64,000 nt of DNA, taken from contig CAVWTN010000002.1 in the NCBI GenBank assembly GCA_963757945.1, positions 806,001 to 870,000 on the forward strand, in the 5' to 3' direction. How positions within the stretch are numbered: position 1 is the stretch's first letter; each line of letters begins with the position of its first letter. This document shows positions 18,138 through 27,272 of this stretch, piece after piece. A program made the position numbers and the translations under genes. Below the pieces are notes generated by a model. It ran no database searches. It saw nothing but the letters and a program-made list of their open reading frames with translations, and was not told the DNA's origin. This DNA is from CAVWTN01 sp963757945. Its GTDB lineage: Bacteria > Vulcanimicrobiota > Vulcanimicrobiia > Vulcanimicrobiales > Vulcanimicrobiaceae.

Positions 18138-18475
18138 GTTCTTGAACCAATGCCTCCGAGCGAGTATAACGAAGATTCAGACAGCGTCCTAATACGGGCG
18201 GAGTCGACGGATGGAAGCTCGTTGAAGCTCCATCTGTATCCCTATTAGACCAGGACCTAAGTCGCAGGGCAATCCGAGTTTTCGGGGATTTATCCCAAGC
18301 GAAGCGTCGGCGAGTCCCACAACCAGCCCTATCGTACTAGGCAGGCCGTCCTAAAAGCGTCCGTCATCGAACCGCACTTGCACGGCAGTGCAAGGTCAAC
18401 GTGAGGATTACGTTACTCGCAAGAATCTGCGAACAGACGGCGAGCAGCCTGCGAACAAGCTGCGAATAACGCCTC
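18138..18475. other. Intergenic region between wzc-like and regulator genes
   Basis: The 338 bp hold no gene. They include a degenerate DevR-like site (18252-18265, 11 of 14 positions), a perfect hairpin (18377-18394) and three CTGCGAA copies just after the wzc stop. The regulator's promoter must lie in the part nearest 18138. Confidence 0.5.
18377..18394. other. Perfect inverted repeat downstream of the wzc-like gene
   Basis: CTTGCAC, a GGCA spacer and GTGCAAG form a 7-bp stem. It lacks a following T-tract, so it could be an mRNA-stabilising hairpin or a protein site as well as a terminator. Confidence 0.4.
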
Positions 18476-20791
18476 TTACCCTGCGGTCGCCTGCCGAGGT
18501 ACGTCGCCGGTATTGACGGCACCGTTGGTCGAGCCGTTCGCCGAACCGTTCGAGGATCCGTTGGAGGACGGCGGGCTCGCACTTTCGGGCGCCACGGGGC
18601 CCGTCGCCTTCGGAGCGCCGGCCGCCAGTGCGATATCCTTACCGCTACCGAGGTAGTAGTCGGAGTACTGGCTTTCTTCACTCCGCGCCTGGTTCAAGAC
18701 GACGCCGAGCAGATTGACCGACGAGACACTGCGCAGTTTGTCGATCGCGATTCGCGTGCTGCGGCTATCCGTACCCGTAGCCGAGACCACCAAGACGGCT
18801 CCGTCGGCTTTCATCGCGAGGACGACGCCGTCGATGATCGATTCAAGCGCCGGCGAATCGAGCACAACGAAGTCGAACCGCTCGCGCGCTTGCGCCAGCA
18901 CTCGATCGAAGCTCTCGCCTTGAAGCAGCGCAACCGGGTTCGGCGGACGCACGCCGCTCGTGATCGTCCACACGCCCGGGTGTCCGCTCGGCCGCAAGAC
19001 GTCGGCGAAAGGAACCATGCCGACGAGGACGTCCGAAAGTCCGACGTCGTTCTTCAACCCGAGCTTCTGATGGATCGTCGGGCGGCGCAGGTCGGCATCG
19101 ATGACGAGCACTCGCGCGTTGAGTGATGCCATGCTGATCGCCGTATTGATCGCTACGGTCGACTTGCCGTCGCCCTGCTTGGGGCTGGTGACCGCGATGA
19201 TGTGCGGCGGATTGTCCGAGGAGTACCGCAGCGACGTCACCAGCTGGAAGAACGCTTCCACCGTCATCGACTCGACGAGTTCACGGCTCTTGTCGACGCC
19301 AAGCGCGAGCTTCGGAACCGTCGCCAGGACGGGCAGGCCGATGCGATCCTTGATGTCTTCTTCGTTGCGGAAGCGATCGTCGAAGAATTCGAGGCCGAAG
19401 ACCGTCGTCAGCGCGAGGATCAGTCCGATGACCAAACCGATCGCCAAATTGAGCGGGATGTTCGGGGTCTTCGTGGCGTTGCGGGGATCGGCGGCCTGCG
19501 TGATCGAGATGTCGCTCGGCGCCGTCGTCTGCGCGACCAGCGCTTCCTGATATTTCTTCTGCAACGACGTGTAGACGGATTCGGCGGCCTGTGCGTCGCG
19601 ACGGAGGTCCGTCACGCGCCGCGTCGTTTCCGGCAGCTTGTTGAGGAGCGGCTGTTGAGCCTTACGCTGCTGCCCGATCGTGCTCAGCTGCGAGGTCGCG
19701 GCGGAGATGCGCGCATTCGCCATCGAGATCTGTTGGGTCAATTGCTGGTAGAGCGGATTTGGGATCGTGCCCGTTTGCGAGACCACGGTGCGCGGCTGCT
19801 TCGCAAGCTCGGCCTGTTCCGATGCGAGTTGCTCCTGAAGCGCGCGGACGACCGGATGCGCGTCGGTGTAGTTCGAGCGCGCGTTGTTGAGTTGAACGCG
19901 CGTCGCGGCGATCTCCGCGTTGAGCGTCGAGAGCACCGGATTCTGACTGTCCGTCTGCGGCCCGGTGACGAATTGCGGGGTGCGCGCGAGCTGCGACGAG
20001 TAGTTTTCGAGCTCGGCCTGAGCCTGCTTGCGCTCGAGATCCGCACCGGATTCGCGCGCATCGAGCGCCGCGGCAGCCGAGACCATGGCGGTCGTCTGCG
20101 TCGCGAGATCGGCGATGCCGTTCTTGCGTTCGTATTCGGCGAGCGCGTTTTGCGCGGCGCGAAGGCGCTCTTGCGCGATCGGCATCTGTTCGCGCAGGAA
20201 ACCGATGGCGGAAGTCGCCTGACCCGCGATCAAGGTGCGCTCGCGCTCGACCGCGACGTTCGCGAACTCGTTCGCGATCTGAGCCGACAACTCACGATCG
20301 GGCCACGATACGGAGACGCCGATGATCGACGTGTTCGTGACGGGCTTGATCGAAACGTGGCTCAAGAGGCTATCGGGTGTCATGCCGAGTTTCAGATTGT
20401 CGACGACCGCCTGCGAGACTGGCGTCTCGTGCAAGAGTTCCGCCAGCGTTTCCGGCGTCTGAATGCCGCCGTTCATGAGCACGTTGAGCAGCGGCAAGCT
20501 CGAATCGCGAGCATCCTGGACGTTCTGGTTGCCGGTGTTCCCGGCGATCAACTTCACTTGGGTCGTGTAGCTCTTGGGTTGCAGAAGCGTTCCGACGATG
20601 ACCAGCGCGAGAAATCCACCGAGGACCGCAAAGAACACCGCCCGGCGGCGAACGAGCACGCGCCAGTAGCGCAGCAGATCGACCTCGCGCTCGGGGCGCA
20701 TGCCGCCATAGAGCGGTCCGGAGATCGCCGGCGCCGAGAAGGCGGCGGACTGGACCGGAAGATGGGAAACGCTGCCGGGAAGTCTCTGCAT
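18476..20791 (-). CDS. Exopolysaccharide chain-length regulator and tyrosine autokinase (Wzc/BY-kinase)
   Basis: The 771-residue protein has a Wzz domain with membrane helices at about residues 50-70 and 440-465, a long periplasmic coiled coil, and a cytoplasmic BY-kinase. Kinase motifs are Walker A SPKQGDGKSTVAIN (about 530), Walker A' VLVIDADLRRP and Walker B FVVLDSPA. After the kinase comes a short Tyr cluster (QYSDYYLG) and a Ser/Asn/Gly-rich tail. It controls polymer length and export together with Wza, encoded 56 bp upstream on the same strand. The tyrosine cluster is smaller than in E. coli Wzc. Confidence 0.92.
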   Translation of the reverse strand: MQRLPGSVSHLPVQSAAFSAPAISGPLYGGMRPEREVDLLRYWRVLVRRRAVFFAVLGGFLALVIVGTLLQPKSYTTQVKLIAGNTGNQNVQDARDSSLPLLNVLMNGGIQTPETLAELLHETPVSQAVVDNLKLGMTPDSLLSHVSIKPVTNTSIIGVSVSWPDRELSAQIANEFANVAVERERTLIAGQATSAIGFLREQMPIAQERLRAAQNALAEYERKNGIADLATQTTAMVSAAAALDARESGADLERKQAQAELENYSSQLARTPQFVTGPQTDSQNPVLSTLNAEIAATRVQLNNARSNYTDAHPVVRALQEQLASEQAELAKQPRTVVSQTGTIPNPLYQQLTQQISMANARISAATSQLSTIGQQRKAQQPLLNKLPETTRRVTDLRRDAQAAESVYTSLQKKYQEALVAQTTAPSDISITQAADPRNATKTPNIPLNLAIGLVIGLILALTTVFGLEFFDDRFRNEEDIKDRIGLPVLATVPKLALGVDKSRELVESMTVEAFFQLVTSLRYSSDNPPHIIAVTSPKQGDGKSTVAINTAISMASLNARVLVIDADLRRPTIHQKLGLKNDVGLSDVLVGMVPFADVLRPSGHPGVWTITSGVRPPNPVALLQGESFDRVLAQARERFDFVVLDSPALESIIDGVVLAMKADGAVLVVSATGTDSRSTRIAIDKLRSVSSVNLLGVVLNQARSEESQYSDYYLGSGKDIALAAGAPKATGPVAPESASPPSSNGSSNGSANGSTNGAVNTGDVPRQATAG

Positions 20792-20847
20792 ATTAACCTT
20801 TTGTAAGTTCGATCGTGTAAGGAATCTGGGTCTAGAACCGAACGCGC

Positions 20848-21852
20848 CTAGAGCCTGAAGAGGTTAGCGAGAGTATAGAGGATGCCGGTCGGCCCGGAGA
20901 CGGTGTCCGAGTGGCCTTTAGAGATCGGAATCGCGACGAAGTCGCCCTTTTGCATGACCACGTCCTTGTCGAACTCGCCCTTGTTCAGAATCTCGTAGAG
21001 GTCGATGTGCTGCACGACCTTCTTCCCGTCCGCATCGATGCGGGCGAGCGTGATCCGATTCAAATCGGCCGTCTGGGTCGGGCCGGCTCGCGCGATCGCC
21101 GCCGACAGGTGCTCGCCCTCGTGGACTTGCACGTCGCCCGCACGCTGAACGTCGCCGACGACGCGCACCAGGAACGTCGCGGGGCTCTCGACGTAGACCG
21201 TTGCTTGGTCGAAGAGCTCGACGTTTTGCGACGTGTCGCCTTCCTGCAGCAACTTCTGCAAGGAATACTGCTCGATCTTCGATCCGTCCGGGGTTCCGAC
21301 GCGCGCCAGCGGCAGGTCGCCGTCGGTGGGCCCGAGGCCTCCGGCGGCGGCGATCGCATCGTATAAGCGGCCCTGTGAGGAGATCAAATATTTGTTGGGC
21401 GTCTTGACATTGCCCAAGACCAGGACCTCGATCTGCCCCTCTTGCACGACGCCCACGGTGACGACCGGGTGGCGCATGTACTTCGCGAGCGCCTTCTCGA
21501 CCGCCACCGATGCTTGGGCCGGCGTGAGGCCCGCCACGGTGATGCTCCCGACCAGGGGATAGGTGATCGTGCCGCCGCGGACGACCTTGACGACCTGCGT
21601 CGGGTTCTGTTCGCCCGCGACCGTCACGGCGATCTGGTCGCCGACGTGGATGCGATAAACGCCGTCGGCGGGGCCGGACGCCGCTGGGACCGCCTGCGCG
21701 GCGGGCGGCGCGGAGACCGGTCCCGGTGCCGAAGAAACCGCTTGCGGCGCCGTCCCGGCGGGGGAGGCGGCCATGGCCGTACTACCCAGCAAAGCGGGGC
21801 CCGCGATCAGCGCGAGCGCAATCACTACGGCTTTAAATCTACCGACTACCAT
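20848..21852 (-). CDS. Polysaccharide export outer-membrane protein (Wza-like)
   Basis: The 334-residue protein starts at ATG 21852 with GGAGAGG upstream. A signal peptide (VVIALALIAGPALLGSTAMA) and a Pro/Ala linker precede the poly-export domain (YRIHVGDQIAVTVAGEQ, then TYPLVGSITVAGLTPAQA) and two SLBB domains (VLGNVKTPNKYLI; VVGDVQRAGDVQV). There is no lipobox Cys and no obvious amphipathic C-terminal pore helix, so the outer-membrane channel may be formed differently from E. coli Wza. It lies directly upstream of the wzc-like gene. Confidence 0.9.
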   Translation of the reverse strand: MVVGRFKAVVIALALIAGPALLGSTAMAASPAGTAPQAVSSAPGPVSAPPAAQAVPAASGPADGVYRIHVGDQIAVTVAGEQNPTQVVKVVRGGTITYPLVGSITVAGLTPAQASVAVEKALAKYMRHPVVTVGVVQEGQIEVLVLGNVKTPNKYLISSQGRLYDAIAAAGGLGPTDGDLPLARVGTPDGSKIEQYSLQKLLQEGDTSQNVELFDQATVYVESPATFLVRVVGDVQRAGDVQVHEGEHLSAAIARAGPTQTADLNRITLARIDADGKKVVQHIDLYEILNKGEFDKDVVMQKGDFVAIPISKGHSDTVSGPTGILYTLANLFRL

Positions 21853-21909
21853 CACAAACGACACCTCTCCAGTATCTGATCCGAGGATACCCCGGCGGCG
21901 CCTGATGCA

Positions 21910-21952
21910 TTCAGTCCCAAAGCGCCTCGACTTTCGGGACTGAAGTCCCGAT
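21910..21952 (-). promoter_or_regulatory. DevR-like box and half-site upstream of wza
   Basis: GGGACTGAAGTCCC with flanks TTC and GAT (21933-21952, plus strand) fits the DevR/DosR consensus TTSGGGACTWWAGTCCCSAA at 18 of 20 positions. A half-site TTTGGGACTGA on the minus strand follows 31 bp nearer the gene (about 21921-21911). The box is centred about 90 nt upstream of the wza ATG. The same bases can fold as two mutually exclusive RNA hairpins. Confidence 0.6.
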
Positions 21953-21988
21953 GGAATTCTGAAAGATACCCCGCCGCCGTCCAATTGG

Positions 21989-23149
21989 TCAACCGTTCGA
22001 GTGGAGGGGCCGGTTCCCAAACCCAGCCGGAACGCGCGAGAGGCTGCGGTAGAGATCGACGTGGCGCCGGACGGAGTTCGTGAAGTCGAAGGCCGAAAGC
22101 GCATAGCTGCGCCCGCGTTCCGCGATCGCCGCCAGCCGCTCGGGTTCATCAAACGCCCGGCGCATCGTCGCATAGACGGCGTCCGTCGACCAATCGGCCG
22201 AGATGAGGCCCGTCTCGCCGTCGGCGACGAACTCGGCGACCGCCTGCCACGGGGTCGTGACGACCGGCAAGCCCGCCATCATCGCCTCGCCCATCGCCAG
22301 CGGCATCCGTTCCCAGCGCGACGTCATAAGGTAGACGTCGACGGCCCGGTAGAGATCCGGCAGATCCGAACGGAAGCCCAAGAAGCGGACCCGCGACTGG
22401 AGTTGCGCCTCCGCGACCGACGCCCGCAAGCGTTCTTCATCGGCCCCGCTGCCGGCGAGCAGCAGATACCAAGGCAAGCCGTCCGCCACCCCGCGCGCCA
22501 ATGCATCGATCGCGAGCGACTGAAATTTCTGATCGCACAAGCGGGCCGGCAACACAAACACGAAGGCGGCCTGCGGGATCTCGAGCGCCGCTCGAATTCG
22601 CGCGCGCTCGGCCGTCGGGGCCGCGGGCACGTACGGGATGCCGTTGGGTATCACGACGATGCGCTCGAGCGGAATCCCCTCGACGCGCGCGTAGCGTTCG
22701 CGCTCGCTCTTCGTGAAGACGATGAAGCGCGTGGTGCGCGGATGCAGCACGCGATTGACCGTACGCCGCACGAGCCCGCCGGCCTCATCGCCGTGCTCGG
22801 TGAACACGATCGACGGAACGCCGGCAGCAAGCGCCGCGATGCGCCCGGCATACTTGCCGGAATGCAGGTGCGCGTGCACGACGTCCGGCTCGAGTTCGCG
22901 CATCGCGCGCATCAGGCGCGGGATGAAACTCAAATCAGCGCGACCCGCCCGCGCAACTTCGACGACTGGAACGCCGAGCCGGGCCTTCTGCTCGTCATCG
23001 AGATCGGACTTGTAAACGGAGACGATCGACGCGTCGACGCCTTCGTTCCGCAAGCCGACGCAAAGGCCGCGCACGAGCGTTTCCGCGCCTCCGCCGAGCA
23101 AATTGCTGATCACATGCGCTACGCGCAGAGGACGATCCGGCTGCACCAT
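21989..23149 (-). CDS. Family 4 glycosyltransferase
   Basis: This GT-B retaining glycosyltransferase has 386 residues from ATG 23149; ATG 23167 would add six. Visible motifs are HVISNLLGGGAETLVRGL at the N-terminus, HAHLHSGKYAGR, the IPNGIP hinge, LLLAGSGADEERL, and the donor-site E-x7-E in SRWERMPLAMGEAMMAGLP. It transfers a nucleotide-activated sugar to the lipid-linked repeat unit at the cytoplasmic face. It is upstream of wza on the same strand and divergent from a GT2 gene. Confidence 0.88.
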   Translation of the reverse strand: MVQPDRPLRVAHVISNLLGGGAETLVRGLCVGLRNEGVDASIVSVYKSDLDDEQKARLGVPVVEVARAGRADLSFIPRLMRAMRELEPDVVHAHLHSGKYAGRIAALAAGVPSIVFTEHGDEAGGLVRRTVNRVLHPRTTRFIVFTKSERERYARVEGIPLERIVVIPNGIPYVPAAPTAERARIRAALEIPQAAFVFVLPARLCDQKFQSLAIDALARGVADGLPWYLLLAGSGADEERLRASVAEAQLQSRVRFLGFRSDLPDLYRAVDVYLMTSRWERMPLAMGEAMMAGLPVVTTPWQAVAEFVADGETGLISADWSTDAVYATMRRAFDEPERLAAIAERGRSYALSAFDFTNSVRRHVDLYRSLSRVPAGFGNRPLHSNG

Positions 23150-23302
23150 CGCGCAGAATTGTAGCATATCGGCGGCGCGCCTCGCATCGGGCCCGGAACC
23201 AATAGCGGGGGGACCTTTACCCCACGGGGCAGGGCCGAACGACCACAGGAGTCGTTCGTACGGATACGCAACACGCAAGCCACCTCCACCGAGGCAACGA
23301 TA

Positions 23303-24322
23303 TTGCAACCACTCGACACGCCGCGCTACGCGCTGATCATGCCGTTCCTCAACGAGTCGAAGCACTTGCCTGCAGTGCTCGAGAGCATTCGCGCGCAAAG
23401 CTTCGATCATCGGCGCATGTATTTACTTGCGATCGACAACGGCTCGACCGATAACGGCGCCGAGATCGTGCGCGCTTGGCTCGCCGCCGGCGACATCGAA
23501 GGGCGCGTGGTGCGCACGGAGATCCGCTCGATCCCGCACGCCCTCAATTGCGGGATCAAGGCAGCCGCCTTCGACGACTACATCATCCGTTTGGACGCGC
23601 ATACGCGCTACGCGCCGAGCTACGTCGGCGCGATCGCGGCCGCGTTCGCGCGCTTGCCGGCCGAGGTTTGGTGCGTCGGCGGCGGGCAAGAGCCCGATCG
23701 TCCGGCCGAGTTCTCAAAGGCGCTGTATGCCGCGCTGCTGACCAATCGCATGGGCCTCGGCGGCGCTCCATACCGTTCCTCGGAGGCCGAGCGCGAAGTG
23801 CCGCACGTCTACCTCGGAGCGTGGCGTCCCGGCGTCTTGCAGCGCTTGGGCGGCTTCGATGAAGCTTGGCTCGCGAACGAGGATTCCGAATTGAACGAAC
23901 GCCTGCGCATCGCGGGCGGGCGCGTCGTGCGCATCGCGCTCGACTGCAAGTACATCGTCACGCGGGGCGCGCCGGCCGCCGTCAAGCAGTGGCACCGCTA
24001 CGGCTACTGGCGGGCTCAAACGATCAAACGGCACCCGCAATCGCTCCGTCCACGACACCTCGCCCCGCCGATGGCGCTTGCCGGCGGGCTCGTTCTGCTC
24101 GCCACGCCCCTGCGCCCGGCCCTGCCCGTTCTGTTCGGCATCTTCTGCGCCGCGACGATCGCGGGGCGCCGCTCCGGTGAATCGCCCGCCGTGACGCTCG
24201 CCTCGTGCTTCTTCTTCCCGTTCTTGCATGCCGCGAACGGCCTCGGGCTCATGCGCGGCCTCCTCGCGCGGCGCTACGCGCCGCAACCCGCGCCGATGCT
24301 CGAAAGCCCCGCTACGAGCTAA
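23303..24322 (+). CDS. Family 2 glycosyltransferase (ExoA-like)
   Basis: The protein has 339 residues from TTG 23303, with GAGG 8 nt upstream and no ATG available. The GT-A fold shows MPFLNESKHLPAVLESI, DNGSTDNG, the DxD-like RLDAHTRY, and the acceptor-site motif ANEDSELNERLR with HRYGYWRAQTIKRHP. One or two C-terminal membrane helices follow. The order and motifs match succinoglycan-type ExoA enzymes that extend lipid-linked oligosaccharide. Its stop overlaps the convergent flippase gene by 4 bp. Confidence 0.86.
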   Translation: MQPLDTPRYALIMPFLNESKHLPAVLESIRAQSFDHRRMYLLAIDNGSTDNGAEIVRAWLAAGDIEGRVVRTEIRSIPHALNCGIKAAAFDDYIIRLDAHTRYAPSYVGAIAAAFARLPAEVWCVGGGQEPDRPAEFSKALYAALLTNRMGLGGAPYRSSEAEREVPHVYLGAWRPGVLQRLGGFDEAWLANEDSELNERLRIAGGRVVRIALDCKYIVTRGAPAAVKQWHRYGYWRAQTIKRHPQSLRPRHLAPPMALAGGLVLLATPLRPALPVLFGIFCAATIAGRRSGESPAVTLASCFFFPFLHAANGLGLMRGLLARRYAPQPAPMLESPATS

Positions 24323-25641
24323 CTCGAGGCCCCATTCGCGGGGCGGCGCCAGGGATTGAACGCGCTTGCGATCGCGCCGAGATCGTCGCGCGTGAGGAAC
24401 AGATACCGGCCGAGCGGGACGTGCGAGAAGCGCACGCAGGCGTAGAGTTTTGCGCCGAGCGATACCGCGTACCCGAAGGTCATCGCGATGATGACGCCCA
24501 GGATCCCGATGTGCGCCGCCAAGAACGCGGCGCACGACGCACTGACGACCAGCACCGCGACGTCGATCTTGAACACGAGCCCGGGACGGCCTTCGAAGGC
24601 GTTGAGATAGTAGACCAGCGGCGCGTCGATGCAATAGAAGAACATGCCGAGCGTGAGCAGGCGCAAGAGCCCGCCCGCCGCCTTGAACTCGGGTCCGTAC
24701 ACGAGCACGATCAGATACGGCCCGGCGACGAACAGAGCGAGCGCCACGATCGCCTGAAACGCGACGAGCATCCGCGTGGTGCGCGTCGTCAGGTCGGCCG
24801 CCCGGGCACGATCCGCGCTCGCCAGCCGGCCGAACGAAGCGAGCGAGATCGAGCGGCCGAGTTGCCACATCAGCTCGCCGGCCGCGAGTGCCAGCGTGTA
24901 AATGCCGAGCATCGCCGCATCGAACGCGGCGCTGACGATGACGACGTCGATCCGAAGCGCGAGAAATCCGGCGAGCGCCGCGGAGCCGGCGCGCAACGCG
25001 AACCGCGCTTGCGCCGCCCGCAGTTCGGGCCCGGGGCCGCTCGCTCCCAACGCCGCCAGCGGCGCGCGACCCAAGCGAGAGACCACGAACAGCGCGCTTG
25101 CGGCATACGCCAGCACCCAGATCAGCATGAACGCGTCGAGCTGAAGATGCAGCACGAGCAACGCGACGCCGGCCACGGCCGCCCCGCCGCCCTGCGCGAT
25201 GAAGTTGGCGATGTTGATCTCGCGAATGCGATGCTGCGCGAGCATGAACCCGGTCAGTGCGCTCCCGCCGAGCGCGAACGGAAACGCGATCCCCGCGAAC
25301 AGCAGCGCGCGCTGCGAGGGGAAGAGCGCCGCCAGCGCGAGGTAGAGCACGACGCCCGCGAGCGAAGGCAGCGCGATGACGAGCCAAGTGGAGCGGCGCA
25401 CGGCGCCGAGATCGCGCCCGGCTTGCCCGAGCAAGTACACGATGCTCCCGGAGACGCCTTCGGCCAGCGTGGTCGCGACCACGATCGCTATGCCCGCGTA
25501 ATTCAGCAACCCCTTGCCGGCCGGGCCGAACATGCGCGCCACGAGGACGCCGACCAGAACCATCGCGATCTGCGATACGACCGTCCAGGAAAACGCGTCG
25601 ACGGTTTGGTCCTTCAGACCGTCGACCTTCCCATCGGTCAT
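24319..25641 (-). CDS. Polysaccharide repeat-unit flippase (Wzx-like, MOP superfamily)
   Basis: The 440-residue protein has 12 or so membrane helices. It opens with AFSWTVVSQIAMVLVGVLVARMFGPAGKGLLNY, split by the usual F-G-P-x-G-x-G motif of Wzx/RfbX proteins. It should flip undecaprenyl-PP-linked repeat units to the periplasm for the Wzy-like polymerase. The gene begins 7 bp after the stop of the initiating sugar transferase, so the two are co-transcribed. Confidence 0.87.
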   Translation of the reverse strand: MTDGKVDGLKDQTVDAFSWTVVSQIAMVLVGVLVARMFGPAGKGLLNYAGIAIVVATTLAEGVSGSIVYLLGQAGRDLGAVRRSTWLVIALPSLAGVVLYLALAALFPSQRALLFAGIAFPFALGGSALTGFMLAQHRIREINIANFIAQGGGAAVAGVALLVLHLQLDAFMLIWVLAYAASALFVVSRLGRAPLAALGASGPGPELRAAQARFALRAGSAALAGFLALRIDVVIVSAAFDAAMLGIYTLALAAGELMWQLGRSISLASFGRLASADRARAADLTTRTTRMLVAFQAIVALALFVAGPYLIVLVYGPEFKAAGGLLRLLTLGMFFYCIDAPLVYYLNAFEGRPGLVFKIDVAVLVVSASCAAFLAAHIGILGVIIAMTFGYAVSLGAKLYACVRFSHVPLGRYLFLTRDDLGAIASAFNPWRRPANGASS

Positions 25642-25648
25642 GACCGCG

Positions 25649-27097
25649 CTAGGCGACGCGATGGAACAAGAACTCTGCGAGCGTTTTTACCAGAATCGAG
25701 ACATCGAGGAACAGGGACCAGTTCTCGATGTAGAAGAGGTCGTACGCAAGCCGCTCCGAGATCGCCGAGACGTCGACGTTACGGCGCATGTGGATGTGCG
25801 ACCAACCCGTGATCCCCGGACGCACCAGATGGCGCTCGTCGTAGCGCGGCAGGACCCGCCGAAACTTCTCGACGTAGAACGGGCGCTCGGGGCGCGGCCC
25901 GACGAGCGACATGTCGCCGCGGATGACGTTGAACAGCTGGGGCAGCTCGTCGAGGCTGGTCTTACGGAGGAATCCGCCGATCCGCGTGACGCGCCGGCGC
26001 TTGGCGTCGGCCCAGACGGGCCCGGTCTGCTTCTCCGCGTCGACGGGCATCGAGCGGAACTTGAGGATCTCGAACGTCTTCCCGCGCAAGCCGACGCGCG
26101 TCTGGCGATAGATCACCGGGCCGCCGTCATCGATGTAGACGGCCAGCGCCACCAGCGCCATGATCGGGCCGGCGACGATCATCGACGGCAGAACGAGCGC
26201 GAGGTCGAGGACGCGTCGGAGCGTCATGGTGCGAGGATTGCAGATCGCCAGGCTCCGCGGGCAGATCAAGGCGAGCCCGCCGTCCTTCTGCAGCGAGAAG
26301 TCATAGGCTTGCGGCCGGATGCGCGTCGGTGCGAACGCGAGCTTGACGTTGCGTCCTTCCGTCGTGCGCAGCAGCGCCGGGACGATCTCAGGCGGCAGAG
26401 CCTCCGTGACGATCAAGGTATCGCATTGCCACTCGAGCGCTCCGCGCATCCACGGCAGATCCGCCGTGCCCTCGTGATCGATCGAGTGCGCGAGGCGCGC
26501 ATCGAAATCGTTGATCGAAAGGCGCAGGATGGCGTCGCGTGCGGTCAAGCGGAGTTCGTCGACGACGGCGTTGACTCGATCGTAGGTGCCGACGATCGCG
26601 ATCCGGCGGGGTGCTTGGATGGCGGCCTTCTCCCACACGACGCGGAGTGCCGCGCGTGAGGTCGGGACGAGCAGCGCCGAGATCGCGAACATCTCGATCA
26701 GCAGAATGCGCGAGAGCGAGATGCTCGGAGCGATCGTGAAGAGCGCGAGTTCGGGCAAGACGCCGATCGCGAGCGCAGCTACCGTAAAGTAGACCTCGTC
26801 GCGAACGGAGTTCGCGAACGTCTGCCGGTAGAGACCGATCCGGCTGAAGAGCAGCAACCACAACACGAGCACCGGGGCCGCGGCCAGGATGACGCCCACG
26901 TGGCTGGCGGCGACCTGGGCTCCGAAATGAAGGAGACCTGCGAGGTACGCCGAGGCGACGAACATCATGAGGTCCGTCGTCAGCAGCAACCACCTCCAGC
27001 GAGGGCCATACTTGGCCGGGGAGGGCTTCGGCTTCGCCGGGGCTACCGCGAACCCAAGGGTAGATTCAACGCTGTCGGAACGAAGCGATACATCCAT
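25649..27097 (-). CDS. Initiating sugar-phosphate transferase (WcaJ/WbaP-type)
   Basis: The enzyme moves a hexose-1-phosphate from its nucleotide to undecaprenyl phosphate, the first step of repeat-unit synthesis. The 482-residue protein has about four N-terminal membrane helices, a Rossmann-like CoA-binding-type middle domain (IAIVGTYDRVNAVVDELRL) and the C-terminal transferase domain: GGPVIYRQTRVGLRGKTF, ILKFRSMPVDAEK, LRKTSLDELPQLFNVIRGDM and SLVGPRPERP. The ATG at 27097 removes a low-quality upstream extension. It is divergent from a GT2 gene across 175 bp. Confidence 0.92.
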   Translation of the reverse strand: MDVSLRSDSVESTLGFAVAPAKPKPSPAKYGPRWRWLLLTTDLMMFVASAYLAGLLHFGAQVAASHVGVILAAAPVLVLWLLLFSRIGLYRQTFANSVRDEVYFTVAALAIGVLPELALFTIAPSISLSRILLIEMFAISALLVPTSRAALRVVWEKAAIQAPRRIAIVGTYDRVNAVVDELRLTARDAILRLSINDFDARLAHSIDHEGTADLPWMRGALEWQCDTLIVTEALPPEIVPALLRTTEGRNVKLAFAPTRIRPQAYDFSLQKDGGLALICPRSLAICNPRTMTLRRVLDLALVLPSMIVAGPIMALVALAVYIDDGGPVIYRQTRVGLRGKTFEILKFRSMPVDAEKQTGPVWADAKRRRVTRIGGFLRKTSLDELPQLFNVIRGDMSLVGPRPERPFYVEKFRRVLPRYDERHLVRPGITGWSHIHMRRNVDVSAISERLAYDLFYIENWSLFLDVSILVKTLAEFLFHRVA

Positions 27098-27272
27098 GAT
27101 TGCGATGATAGTAGCATTATGTGACCTGCGACACAGAGGACTATTCGGACTATTTTGCGGGGACCGTCGCACTCGGCAGGGGAGCCCGCTCGGCGAAGCT
27201 GGGTAGGAAGTCCTAAGCCGCAGCCCCGGCCGCCCTTTGTCGAACGAAGGCGCCGCGCGTACACTCCTTGAC

